From NCBI RefSeq assembly GCF_017873605.1, contig NZ_JAGGKI010000006.1, positions 1 through 64,000 of the forward strand: a stretch of DNA of 64,000 bases, read 5' to 3'. The stretch comes from Paenibacillus lactis (GTDB lineage Bacteria > Bacillota > Bacilli > Paenibacillales > Paenibacillaceae). Made by a program: the position numbers and the translations under genes. Under the pieces are notes generated by a model, which searched no databases, was not told the DNA's origin, and saw only the letters and a list, made by a program, of their open reading frames with translations. This document shows, one piece after another, positions 7,983-16,683 of this stretch (its first letter is position 1; each line of letters starts with the position of its first letter).

Positions 7983-9341
7983 ATGAAAGATATGACACAA
8001 GGCAGTCCGATTAAACTGATCATCATGTTCACGATCCCGCTGTTAATCGGCAATCTGTTTCAGCAATTCTACAATATGGCCGACACGCTCATTGTCGGAC
8101 GCACGATCGGCGTGAACGCACTGGCGGCCGTCGGTTCGACCGGAAGCATTATGTTTTTTATTATCGGCTTTGCGCAAGGCCTGACGGCAGGCCTCTCCAT
8201 CATTACCGCGCAGAGGTTCGGGGCAAAGGATATTGCTGGTGTGCGTAAAAGCGTCGGCACGAGCTTTTGGATCAGTATCGTTTTCACGATCGTCCTGACC
8301 ATCCTTAGTATCGTGTTTACGAAGCCTGCCCTTGTCATGATGAACACGCCGGTTGAAATATTGGATGATGCTTATTCGTATTTGATCGTAATCAATGCTG
8401 GCGTCGGCGCAGCGGTGTTATTCAACCTGCTGGCCAACCTGCTTCGGGCGCTCGGGGACAGCCGCACTCCGCTATTGTTTCTGGTTATCGCAAGTATTCT
8501 GAATATTGTGCTGGATCTCGTGTTTATACTCGTCTTTAAGATGGGCGTAGCGGGTGCCGGGCTAGCAACTGTCATCTCACAGCTGTTCTCTTGTCTGCTC
8601 TGCCTGATCTATATCCATAAAAAGGTTCCGTTGCTGCAGTTCAAAACGGCCGACTGGTCGATCGATTGGACGTTTATTGGCCAGCATATGCGGGTGGGCT
8701 TCCCGATGGGCTTTCAGGCATCGATCATCGCCATCGGGGCGATTATTCTTCAGATTACGCTGAACGGTCTTGGCGCACTGTCAGTTGCGGCTTACACAGC
8801 GGCTCAGAAGATCGATATGCTCGCTACCCAACCGATGAACTCCTTCGGCGTTACGATGGCAACCTTTGCGGCGCAAAATTTCGGGGCGAACCGGATCGAC
8901 CGGATTCGGCTAGGCGTCAAGCAATGCATTTTGCTCTCGGGATCGTTTAGCATCCTGGTGGGGGTGCTTGTTATTGTTGCAGGTCCGGCCGCCGTCTCTT
9001 TGTTTGTCGGTCAGGGACAGGAGCAGCTGCTGGATCTCAGCGGCCAGTATTTCCTAGCGAACGGAACAACCTATTTGCTCTTATCTTTGCTGTTCATTTA
9101 CCGGTTCTCGCTGCAAGGGCTTGGCCAAAGCTTCATCCCTACCGTCGCCGGCATTATGGAGCTGATCATGCGCGTCGTTGCCGCTATGTTCCTGTCGGCT
9201 CTGATCGGGTTCCCCGGGGCATGTCTCGCCAATCCGCTGGCTTGGCTGGGGGCGCTTATTCCGCTTGGAACAGCGTATTATTTAAGCATGAAGAAGCTGA
9301 GCAGACCCGCTCAGCCCGCCTCGATACCGGTTCAGACGTAA
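7983..9341 (+). CDS. MATE family multidrug/cation antiporter
   Basis: A 452-residue polytopic membrane protein with about 12 hydrophobic segments in two repeated halves. MATE/DinF-type signatures are present: IPLLIGNLFQQFYNMADTLIVGR near the N terminus, GAGLATVISQLFSC mid-protein, and FGVTMATFAAQNFGANR in the second half. Family members export cationic drugs or metabolites using Na+ or H+. AGGAGAG precedes the ATG at 7983. The two-component pair that follows may regulate it, although it is separated by about 100 bp with its own ribosome site. Confidence 0.92.
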   Translation: MKDMTQGSPIKLIIMFTIPLLIGNLFQQFYNMADTLIVGRTIGVNALAAVGSTGSIMFFIIGFAQGLTAGLSIITAQRFGAKDIAGVRKSVGTSFWISIVFTIVLTILSIVFTKPALVMMNTPVEILDDAYSYLIVINAGVGAAVLFNLLANLLRALGDSRTPLLFLVIASILNIVLDLVFILVFKMGVAGAGLATVISQLFSCLLCLIYIHKKVPLLQFKTADWSIDWTFIGQHMRVGFPMGFQASIIAIGAIILQITLNGLGALSVAAYTAAQKIDMLATQPMNSFGVTMATFAAQNFGANRIDRIRLGVKQCILLSGSFSILVGVLVIVAGPAAVSLFVGQGQEQLLDLSGQYFLANGTTYLLLSLLFIYRFSLQGLGQSFIPTVAGIMELIMRVVAAMFLSALIGFPGACLANPLAWLGALIPLGTAYYLSMKKLSRPAQPASIPVQT

Positions 9342-9437
9342 CGGATGATTCGGATTATCCGGGACGCCTGGAGCATCCCTAAATAAAAATAGAACAACTC
9401 AAGGCATGAAGATTAATTCCAGCAAGGAGAGTCGGGA

Positions 9438-10133
9438 ATGAGGACGATATTAATCATCGATGATGAGCCGAACATCCGGGAAGTTCTTGTGTCGTATCTC
9501 CAAAGAGAACAGTACCGGACGCTGGAGGCGGCAAATGCTAAGGAAGCATTGGAGCATATGCGGGACGGAAAGGTGGACCTGATCATCCTGGATTTGATGC
9601 TGCCCGACATGGACGGCGAGCAGCTCTGTGCCCACATCCGTTCATTCAGCCCGGTTCCGATCCTGATGCTGACGGCGAAATCCGCAGCAAGCAGCCGGCT
9701 CAAGGGCTTTTCCTCCGGAGCGGATGATTATGTCCTGAAGCCGTTCGATCCGAGGGAGGTTCTTGCACGAGTCAAGGCCATCTTGAGACGGTCCGGCGAT
9801 GATGCCGAGCTGCTGTCAGATGTTACGGTGTATCGGCACGGGGCCCTTGTCATTCATTCGGGCAAGCACGAGGTGACCTGCCATGGACAGGCCGTGAGCT
9901 TGACGCCAAACGAATATAAACTCCTTGTACTGCTGGCGAAATATCCGGGACGTCATTTCTCCCGTGAGGAGCTTGTTGAACGGGTTCTTGGTTTTGATTA
10001 TGACGGCGATATCCGCACCATAGATCAGCATGTCAAAAATCTAAGGCATAAGATCGAGCAGGATCCCAAACAACCGAGGTTTATTATAACGGTGTACGGC
10101 TTTGGCTACCGGTTCGGAGGCGAGGAATCATGA
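9438..10133 (+). CDS. OmpR/PhoB family response regulator
   Basis: A 231-residue regulator. The receiver domain (1-115) has acidic residues DDE near the N terminus, phospho-acceptor D52 (IILDLMLPDMDG), the T-A pair in LMLTAKS, and K101 (VLKPFDP). The C-terminal winged helix (about 130-228) shows LTPNEYKLLVLLAKYPG and DIRTIDQHVKNLRHKIE. AAGGAGAG precedes the ATG. The stop overlaps the start of the sensor kinase gene by 4 bp, so the two are translationally coupled. Confidence 0.95.
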   Translation: MRTILIIDDEPNIREVLVSYLQREQYRTLEAANAKEALEHMRDGKVDLIILDLMLPDMDGEQLCAHIRSFSPVPILMLTAKSAASSRLKGFSSGADDYVLKPFDPREVLARVKAILRRSGDDAELLSDVTVYRHGALVIHSGKHEVTCHGQAVSLTPNEYKLLVLLAKYPGRHFSREELVERVLGFDYDGDIRTIDQHVKNLRHKIEQDPKQPRFIITVYGFGYRFGGEES

Positions 10134-11233
10134 AGCGAAGGCTGGATCTGCGGCTGGCTGCCATCATTATCAGCATCACGACCGGGATCTTGATTATGTT
10201 TACCGGGATCAGCATTTTGACCAACCATTATCATATCGCGATGTATCAGCAGCAGACCGCGGAAGGGCACGGGATCGACCAGCTGAACTACCATCTGGAA
10301 CAGGCTCAGATGCAGTCGATCATACTGACCTGCATACTGTCGATCGCCCTTGCCACGGTGACCGGCATTTACGTGGCAAGACGTATCTCCGCGCCGCTGG
10401 TTCAAATGAAGCAAGCGGCTGAGAGGATGACGCGAGGTGATCTGGCCACCCGAATTCATGTAGATGGCGAAGATGAGCTCGCCGGGCTTGGAGGTTCGCT
10501 TAACGAGTTGGCTTTGCAGCTTCAGAAGCAGGAGCAGCTTCGCAGAAGCATGACCCAGGATATCGCGCATGAGCTTCGTACGCCGTTAACCACGTTAAAA
10601 AGCCATACCCGTGCATTGGAAGACGGAATCTGGGAGCCGACGGCTGAACGGTTTCGCACTTGCTTGCACGAGATCGACCGGTTGATCGATCTCGTCACCG
10701 AGCTTGAGGATCTGCATGATATGGAATCGCCCGAATTCCGCCTTTGCCTAGCCAGGCAGGATATGTCGAAGCTGATGGAGCGGGCGGTGCTGCTGGTCAA
10801 GCCCATGTATCTTGAAAAACAGGTGAAGCTGAAGTATACCAGCGGACCGCCGATGCCTGCGATGGTCGATGCCGATCGAATCCACCAGGTCCTGGTGAAC
10901 ATGCTGAGCAATGCCCTTCGACATACCCCTATGGGGGGACGTGTGCGAGCAGAGCTTATAGCCGAGAATAAGCATGTACTGGTGCGTATCGAGGATAACG
11001 GCCAAGGCATCAATCCGGACGATTTGCCCTTTATTTTTGAAAGATTCTATCGTGGGGATAAATCAAGGAATCGGAATAGCGGCGGAAGCGGAATGGGGCT
11101 TGCCATCGTGAAGCGCCTGGTAACCGCCCACGGCGGCCAGGTATGGGCTGAGAGCCGAGGAGCGAATCACGGCAGCTGTTTCTTCATTCGATTGCCGATC
11201 GAACGCACGGGTACCGTCCCGATACAAACATAA
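10130..11233 (+). CDS. Sensor histidine kinase paired with the OmpR-type regulator
   Basis: A 367-residue membrane kinase. Two membrane segments (about 8-30 and 62-82) flank a very short external loop of about 30 residues, so it may sense the membrane rather than a large ligand. HAMP (83-135), HisKA with H147 (AHELRTPLTT), N box NMLSNALRH, F box FIFERFYRG and GSGMGLAIVKRLVTAHGG follow. The short-loop layout is shared with BaeS-like and intramembrane-sensing kinases. The upstream MATE exporter is a plausible but unproven target. Confidence 0.93.
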   Translation: MKRRLDLRLAAIIISITTGILIMFTGISILTNHYHIAMYQQQTAEGHGIDQLNYHLEQAQMQSIILTCILSIALATVTGIYVARRISAPLVQMKQAAERMTRGDLATRIHVDGEDELAGLGGSLNELALQLQKQEQLRRSMTQDIAHELRTPLTTLKSHTRALEDGIWEPTAERFRTCLHEIDRLIDLVTELEDLHDMESPEFRLCLARQDMSKLMERAVLLVKPMYLEKQVKLKYTSGPPMPAMVDADRIHQVLVNMLSNALRHTPMGGRVRAELIAENKHVLVRIEDNGQGINPDDLPFIFERFYRGDKSRNRNSGGSGMGLAIVKRLVTAHGGQVWAESRGANHGSCFFIRLPIERTGTVPIQT

Positions 11234-11236
11234 CGA

Positions 11237-11270
11237 ACAGCAAGCGCCAGGGAAGGCGCTTGCTGTTTTT
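11237..11270 (+). terminator. Intrinsic terminator after the two-component operon
   Basis: A 12-bp perfect stem ACAGCAAGCGCC / GGCGCTTGCTGT with a 6-nt loop runs into TTTT, immediately after the kinase stop. Confidence 0.92.
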
Positions 11271-11368
11271 AGTTTTGACGCGATCGTGCGTATCGGACAG
11301 GCATTAAGATCAAAGCAGGAAGCAGCCGATTGGAAGCGAAGCATTGGCATTACAATTCCATGGTCGGA

Positions 11369-12577
11369 TCAGAAGATCCGTTGCTTCCAGCCCATGAGCT
11401 TTGCGGCCGATTCCAGATAGTAGTAATCGCCGTATATCAACGACACATTGATATTTTGACCCGCGGGCTTATGGCCGGTTGCCCCTTTCAGAATGCCTTC
11501 GTACTCCGGATCGTCCCATTCGGCGTATCGTTCGGTTAATGAGTCCATGATTTTTACGGCATGTCGTATGTAAAGCGAAGCCTCGTTCTTCGGTACGAGA
11601 GCGGCGATTTCGAGCAATCCCGAGGCGGCGCAGGAGGCAGCGGAGGTGTCCGGAGGCTCGAGCTCCGTATCTGATGATGTTGAAGCCTCTACAAGCTCTG
11701 TCCGGAAATCCCAGGCAGGAACTCCCTCCTCACCGAGCGCGGCGATAAAATAATGCGCAACCCGTTTGGCAGCATCAAGGTATTTGGCGTCGCCGGTATA
11801 CCGGCAAGTGTTTGCCATGCCGTGCAAAGCCCAGGCAGCCCCCCTGCTCCAAGCCGAGTCCGGTCCGAAGCCTTGGCCGCCAAGCGCACCGATATAGTCT
11901 CCCGTTACGGGATCGAAGATGCAAATATGCTTGACAGAGCCGTCGGCTCGAATGAAATGCTCGATCACTGTGTCGGCCTGCTGGGAGGCGATATGGGCGA
12001 ATCTCGGATCGCCCAGCTCCTCGGATGCCCAAAAGAGAAGGGAAAGATTCATTGTGGAGTCAATAATGGACCAGCCTTCATTGCCGTGGTTCCAAGCCGT
12101 CCGATCAACCGTGTTCCAGGCCCGGATATAACGACCCGCCGGGTTGAACCTTCCTGCTAGCATCGTAGCTGCCAGTAGTCCTCTGCGCCTGGCATCCGGA
12201 TCACCGGTTAATTTATGCTTAATGACCGCCGTCGGCAGAAATTGAAAGCCAACATCATGATGGAAGTTGTTCTGTGAAAAGAAAGCCTGCTCCAGCTTGA
12301 CGTCCCACTCCCATGCTCGTTCCTTATACGCGGGATCCTTGGTCATATCGTACATGATCCACAGCATGCCCGGCCAGAAACCCGATGTCCACCAGTCAAT
12401 GCGGGTTGAATCGTATTTGCCGTTCACTGCTGCGTGCGGGACCTTATTTGCCAGCTGGACAGCCATTCTCGACAGCTTATCCTCCAGCAGCCTCCACAGC
12501 CCCGCATGGGCATCATGCCCCGGGCTGAGGCGGCCCGCCTCCGATATTACGCGGCCCTCTGTATGATTTTCGCTCAT
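11369..12577 (-). CDS. Glycoside hydrolase family 88 (unsaturated glucuronyl hydrolase)
   Basis: A 402-residue alpha6/alpha6-barrel enzyme with no signal peptide, so it is cytoplasmic. It is expected to hydrate and cleave the 4,5-unsaturated uronic acid left at the non-reducing end by polysaccharide lyases. Two Asp residues correspond to the family catalytic positions: D108 (HHDVGFQF) and D173 (SIIDSTMNL). The segments DSAWSRGAAWALHGM and PDTSAASCAASGLLE are also typical. GGAGG lies 7 nt before the ATG. The gene is divergent from the tautomerase-transporter-lyase run and supplies the step after its two heparinase-like lyases. Confidence 0.92.
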   Translation of the reverse strand: MSENHTEGRVISEAGRLSPGHDAHAGLWRLLEDKLSRMAVQLANKVPHAAVNGKYDSTRIDWWTSGFWPGMLWIMYDMTKDPAYKERAWEWDVKLEQAFFSQNNFHHDVGFQFLPTAVIKHKLTGDPDARRRGLLAATMLAGRFNPAGRYIRAWNTVDRTAWNHGNEGWSIIDSTMNLSLLFWASEELGDPRFAHIASQQADTVIEHFIRADGSVKHICIFDPVTGDYIGALGGQGFGPDSAWSRGAAWALHGMANTCRYTGDAKYLDAAKRVAHYFIAALGEEGVPAWDFRTELVEASTSSDTELEPPDTSAASCAASGLLEIAALVPKNEASLYIRHAVKIMDSLTERYAEWDDPEYEGILKGATGHKPAGQNINVSLIYGDYYYLESAAKLMGWKQRIF

Positions 12578-12838
12578 GATTTACCTCCGTTCGGATCGTG
12601 ATTGATGCGATCATAATCGCTCGGGTTTGCTTCATTGTTCCACAAGCAGCCTTCTTTTTCCATACTTCCGATCGAACTTCTAGTAAAATGACAAGCGCGT
12701 CTTATAAAAACACAAGCCCGGTGGTTTCGCCTAAAAAAAACACAAAGGAGCCGATGATCTTCCATTGCTGCATGGCTAGCCGGGCTCTTAGGATATGAGT
12801 ATTCATATTCACACCATAAGCAAGGGAGGCGAATGCCG

Positions 12839-13021
12839 TTGCCGCAAATTACGATCAAAATGTACGAAGGGCGGTCGGATGCTCAGAAGGAAGAAATCGT
12901 CGAGGTTTTTACCAGGGAGCTGTCCCGAATTATCGAACGGGAGCCCGAGTTCATCAGCATCCGATTTGACGAGATTCCGATTAATGAGCATGCGCCGGCC
13001 AATTTGAGAAACAAGAGGTGA
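12839..13021 (+). CDS. 4-oxalocrotonate tautomerase family protein
   Basis: A 60-residue tautomerase. The start chosen is TTG 12839, not ATG 12833, for two reasons: GGGAGG at 12824-12829 sits 9 nt before TTG but only 3 nt before ATG, and after Met removal the TTG product begins Pro1 and places Arg at position 11 (EGRSDAQK), exactly as in 4-oxalocrotonate tautomerase. The ATG start would shift both. A further Arg (R41) may match the family R39. It lies 6 bp before a sugar permease gene. A role in isomerising unsaturated-uronate products is suggested by context only. Confidence 0.85.
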   Translation: MPQITIKMYEGRSDAQKEEIVEVFTRELSRIIEREPEFISIRFDEIPINEHAPANLRNKR

Positions 13022-13027
13022 GGAAGG

Positions 13028-13981
13028 ATGGCCGATCGAAATCATGCGGCTGGATTGGGGACGCTCAAGAATAAACGCAAGAACGTATTAGGCTTCATGT
13101 GGAAGTACAAGGCGCTGTACTTGATCTCGCTTCCGGGACTTTTGTTCTTCGTCCTGTTCAAATACGTGCCGCTTCTCGGCTCCGTGATCGCGTTCCAGAA
13201 TTATAATCTGTTCGCAGGCGTTACGAAGAGCCCGTGGATCGGTCTGGAGCATTTTGAACGGATGTTCTCGCATTATGATTTCTTGAAAATCCTGCGCAAT
13301 ACGCTTTTGCTGGGAACGTACGACATCTTGTTTGCTTTTACGGCACCGATCGTACTGGCGCTGCTGTTGAACGAGGTAAGACTCGTGCTGTACAAAAAAA
13401 TCATTCAGACGATTTTTTATGCGCCGCATTTTCTGTCGTGGGTAATTGTAAGCGGTATCTTCGTCGGGATTTTATCACCGAGCTCGGGAATCGTGAACGT
13501 CATTCTCGGATGGTTCGGCGTTGAGCCGATTTATTTCCTCGGCGAAGATTCCTATATCCGGACCGTGCTGGTCGGTTCAGGCTTGTGGCGGGATGTCGGG
13601 TGGGGGACAATCATCTATCTGGCTGCGCTGGCAGGCATCAACCCCGACCTGTACGAAGCCTCGAACATCGACGGGGCGGGAAGATGGCGTCAGACGCTCA
13701 GCATAACGCTGCCTGCGCTGCTTCCGGTAATTACGATTCTGTTCCTGCTGAAGATCGGCGATTTTCTGGATTACGGGTTCGAGCGCGTCTTTGTTTTTCA
13801 GAATCCGCTCAACATTCAATCCAGCGAAATTCTGGATACGTATATCTACAAGGCCGGTTTGCAGCAGCTTCAGTACAGCTACGCGACCGCGATCGGGCTG
13901 TTCAAATCCGTGGTGGGTTTGTTCCTGATCGCGATAGCCAATGCCATCAGCAAGAAAGCGACCGGCGAGTCGCTGTATTAG
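13028..13981 (+). CDS. Sugar ABC transporter permease (LplB/UgpA type)
   Basis: A 317-residue inner membrane protein with about six transmembrane segments after a cytoplasmic N terminus (MWKYKALYLISLPGLLFFVLFKYVPLLG). The EAA loop that contacts the ATPase is clear: EASNIDGAGRWRQTLSITLPALLP. GAGGTGAGGAAGG precedes the ATG. With the next permease and the lipoprotein it forms a carbohydrate uptake-1 importer. No ATPase gene lies nearby, so it probably shares a general MsmX-type ATPase, as is common in Firmicutes. Confidence 0.93.
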   Translation: MADRNHAAGLGTLKNKRKNVLGFMWKYKALYLISLPGLLFFVLFKYVPLLGSVIAFQNYNLFAGVTKSPWIGLEHFERMFSHYDFLKILRNTLLLGTYDILFAFTAPIVLALLLNEVRLVLYKKIIQTIFYAPHFLSWVIVSGIFVGILSPSSGIVNVILGWFGVEPIYFLGEDSYIRTVLVGSGLWRDVGWGTIIYLAALAGINPDLYEASNIDGAGRWRQTLSITLPALLPVITILFLLKIGDFLDYGFERVFVFQNPLNIQSSEILDTYIYKAGLQQLQYSYATAIGLFKSVVGLFLIAIANAISKKATGESLY

Positions 13982-13996
13982 AGGGGGGTGACGAAG

Positions 13997-14869
13997 GTGA
14001 AATACGATAGTCCCGGCAGAAAGCTGTTTCTCGCAGGCAATTATATGTTCCTGACCCTTCTCGCGCTGACCATGCTGCTGCCGTTTCTTAACGTCATTGC
14101 CCAATCGTTCAGCAGTCCGGGCGCGATCGATCGGGGCGTGGTGATGTTCTGGCCGGTAGAATTTACGCTGGCGTATTATGAGCATGTGTTCCAAGATGTT
14201 TCGATCTGGCGAGCGTTCGGGATCAGCGTCTACATCACATTGCTGGGGACATTCATCAATCTGGCGGCGACCGCATCCCTTGCGTACCCGCTTTCGAGAC
14301 CGGAGTACGTGGGAAGAAAGACGATCATGGTGTTCATTCTGATGACGATGATCTTTACGGCTCCACTCATTCCGCAATTTATTCTGATGCGTGAGTTGAG
14401 CCTGGTGAACACCCTCTGGTCCCTGATGCTGCCGACGGCGATAAGTGCTTTTAACCTGTTCGTGCTGCGGACCTTCTTCGCTCAAATTCCGAATGAACTG
14501 ATCGATTCCTCGCGTATCGACGGGTGCAGCGAAGCTAGGACGCTGTGGAGCATCGTGCTGCCGTTATCTAAGCCGGCGCTTGCCACTGTGGGGATCTTCT
14601 ACTCGGTGACCAACTGGAACAAGTATATGGATGCGCTCTACTATATCAACGACCGTGCAAAGTATCCGCTCCAGGTGAAGCTGAGGGAGCTCCTCGTTAA
14701 CGAGGGGATGACGGATACGGGGAACATGGCATTTGAAGCGAGCTCCCAATCCGTGCAGGGCGTTCAGATGGCCGTCATTCTTGTCGCCACGCTGCCCATT
14801 ATCCTCCTGTACCCGTTCCTGCAGCGCTTCTTCATCCATGGGATGATGATCGGTTCGATCAAAGAATGA
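13997..14869 (+). CDS. Sugar ABC transporter permease (LplC/YtcP type)
   Basis: About 290 residues with six membrane segments. The EAA motif is DSSRIDGCSEARTLWSIVLP, and the C terminus ends FFIHGMMIGSIKE as in LplC/YtcP proteins. The start is taken as GTG 13997, 8 nt after GGGGGG (13983-13988); GTG 13988 lies inside that site. It follows the first permease by 15 bp and forms the membrane channel with it. Confidence 0.92.
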   Translation: MKYDSPGRKLFLAGNYMFLTLLALTMLLPFLNVIAQSFSSPGAIDRGVVMFWPVEFTLAYYEHVFQDVSIWRAFGISVYITLLGTFINLAATASLAYPLSRPEYVGRKTIMVFILMTMIFTAPLIPQFILMRELSLVNTLWSLMLPTAISAFNLFVLRTFFAQIPNELIDSSRIDGCSEARTLWSIVLPLSKPALATVGIFYSVTNWNKYMDALYYINDRAKYPLQVKLRELLVNEGMTDTGNMAFEASSQSVQGVQMAVILVATLPIILLYPFLQRFFIHGMMIGSIKE

Positions 14870-14905
14870 TTCTAAAAAAACGACAAACCGGGCCAAAGAC
14901 ATTCC

Positions 14906-14934
14906 TTGTGACTACCATAACGGCTCTCTATACT
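14906..14934 (+). promoter_or_regulatory. Sigma-A promoter for the solute-binding lipoprotein gene
   Basis: TTGTGA (14906-14911), a 17-bp spacer and TATACT (14929-14934) make a good sigma-A promoter inside the operon. The expected start is near 14941. It would let the binding protein be made at a higher level than the permeases. Confidence 0.7.
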
Positions 14935-14945
14935 GAGGTTAAGTT

Positions 14946-14959
14946 TGAAAGCGCTATTA
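14946..14959 (+). promoter_or_regulatory. Candidate cre site (CcpA operator)
   Basis: TGAAAGCGCTATTA matches the Bacillus cre consensus TGWAARCGYTWNCW at 13 of 14 positions. It lies just downstream of the predicted start of the lipoprotein transcript, a position from which CcpA normally represses. This implies glucose repression of the uptake system. Confidence 0.6.
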
Positions 14960-14995
14960 TATAGCGGACATTCTAGCTTGAAAAGAGGGGGATTT

Positions 14996-16576
14996 ATGAG
15001 TAAACGCTGGAGACGTGTGATCACGGCCGGACTGGTGCTTGCCATGCTGGCAGGCTGTTCAGGCAATAACGGCGGCAGTAACGGAGCCAACGGAGTGGGC
15101 GGCGAAACGCAAGGGGGTACTGATGGAGGGCCGACGAAATTCTCGATCTCCATGCGAACGCTGAACGTATCCTACGTGGAGAAGAATCCGGATATCAACA
15201 AGGACAAATACGTGCTGGAGCTGGAGAAAATGACGAACACGGACCTGGACATCCGGCTGATCCCGCATAACGAGTATCAGGATAAAATGGTCCAGATGTT
15301 CGCGACGAACGACATTCCGGATGTCGTTCAAGGTACCGGCGGGATTAGCGGTCCGGAGCTCGCGGGCGCTGTAGAGAACGGCGTGTTCCTCCCGCTGAAT
15401 GATCTGCTCGAGGAGCATGGTCAGGACCTGCTTCAATTCATCCCGGAGGAGGCCTGGAAGCGGATGACCGATTCCAAGACAGGCAATATATACGGTATTC
15501 CGGAGATCCTGTCTAACCCGTCCCGGCGCGCGACATGGATTCGCACCGATCTGCTGAAGAAGGTCGGGAAGGAGGTTCCGACAACCGTTGAAGAGACGCT
15601 GGATGTGCTGCGTGCATTCAAGGAGGCGGGAGTGGAGCAGCCTTATGCCGGCCGGCAGAACTTTAAATATGCCGATACCTTCTTCGGCGCTTATGACGTG
15701 CTGGGTTATCTGAACCAGTTCAAAGTATTCCCTGACGGCAAGGTAAAGCCTAGCTTCTTCGATGAGGAGAATATGAAGAAGGCAATCCAAATCTACAAAA
15801 CGATGCATGAAGAGGGATTGATCAGCAAGGAGTTCGCAACGATCGAGAGCGCGGATTTCAAATCCATCGTCACGAGCGGCAAAGCTGGCATGTGGTCCAT
15901 GAATGCGAACGAACTCCCGATTTGGGGGACTCAGCTTAAAGAAAATGTGCCTGAGGCGGAGGTTGCGCTCATCCCGTCGCCTGTCGGCCCGGACGGAAAG
16001 GGCGGATATGCCCATTATAACCCGGTTACGCGGTCCTTCTTCATCAACGCAAAAGCCAAGGACAAGGCAGCGGATATCGTCAAGTTCTTCAACTGGATGG
16101 TCAGTGAAGAAGCGGAGCTGTACTTCAGCTTCGGCATTGAAGGCGAGGATTATCAAGTAACGGACGGCAAGCCGGTATTCGAGGTTCCAACGGATGCCGC
16201 CGGCGCGGATAAAATGCGGTATCTAAACTATTGGCTGTGGATGGTTCAGGATACAACCTACAACAAACGCGTATCCGAGCTGTCCGATTCCGGCAAAGCG
16301 CTGATCGATGCGTTCGATCATATGCTTGCAAGCGAAGGGCGCCGGGGAATTGAATTCGATCCGAGGCTGGAAGCCATGGTGAAATATCCGGAGCTGACTC
16401 CGAAATCCGACGAGCTGCCGCCGCTGATTCTCGAGCATGTGCTTCGAATGGTATACGGCCGGGAGCCGATCGAGGATTACGGCAAGGTGCTGGAGGAGTA
16501 CCTGTCAAAGGGCGGCAGCGAGATCATCGAGGAGGCAACGAAGCGATTTAACGAAAAAGAAAACGCTTTCGAATAA
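14996..16576 (+). CDS. Extracellular solute-binding lipoprotein (LplA/LipO type)
   Basis: A 526-residue substrate-binding protein started at ATG 14996 after AGAGGGGG; a TTG at 14945 would lie in the cre site. A lipoprotein signal with lipobox LAGC (Cys at about 21) is followed by a Gly/Asn/Ser-rich linker. The rest is the large bilobal fold of the LplA/YtcQ family (NDIPDVVQGTGG, YGIPEILSNPSRRATWIRTD, VTRSFFINAKAKD). It probably captures oligosaccharides released outside the cell and delivers them to the two permeases. An unusually long hairpin follows the gene. Confidence 0.93.
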   Translation: MSKRWRRVITAGLVLAMLAGCSGNNGGSNGANGVGGETQGGTDGGPTKFSISMRTLNVSYVEKNPDINKDKYVLELEKMTNTDLDIRLIPHNEYQDKMVQMFATNDIPDVVQGTGGISGPELAGAVENGVFLPLNDLLEEHGQDLLQFIPEEAWKRMTDSKTGNIYGIPEILSNPSRRATWIRTDLLKKVGKEVPTTVEETLDVLRAFKEAGVEQPYAGRQNFKYADTFFGAYDVLGYLNQFKVFPDGKVKPSFFDEENMKKAIQIYKTMHEEGLISKEFATIESADFKSIVTSGKAGMWSMNANELPIWGTQLKENVPEAEVALIPSPVGPDGKGGYAHYNPVTRSFFINAKAKDKAADIVKFFNWMVSEEAELYFSFGIEGEDYQVTDGKPVFEVPTDAAGADKMRYLNYWLWMVQDTTYNKRVSELSDSGKALIDAFDHMLASEGRRGIEFDPRLEAMVKYPELTPKSDELPPLILEHVLRMVYGREPIEDYGKVLEEYLSKGGSEIIEEATKRFNEKENAFE

Positions 16577-16591
16577 GTGGAGCTTGTTTTA

Positions 16592-16654
16592 GTATAGGGT
16601 GGAAGATACTCCTCTGCTTATCCATTGCAGGGGAGTATCTTGCTAACCCTATAC
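16592..16654 (+). terminator. Long composite stem-loop after the lipoprotein gene
   Basis: An outer 9-bp stem GTATAGGGT (16592-16600) / ACCCTATAC (16646-16654) encloses an inner 15-bp stem (16603-16617 / 16627-16641, with G-T pairing) and a 9-nt loop. There is no T run, so it may be a read-through attenuator or a 3' mRNA stabiliser between the abundant binding protein and the regulators. Confidence 0.6.
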
Positions 16655-16683
16655 ACACTCGCTAATCCGAAAGGGGAATGGGA

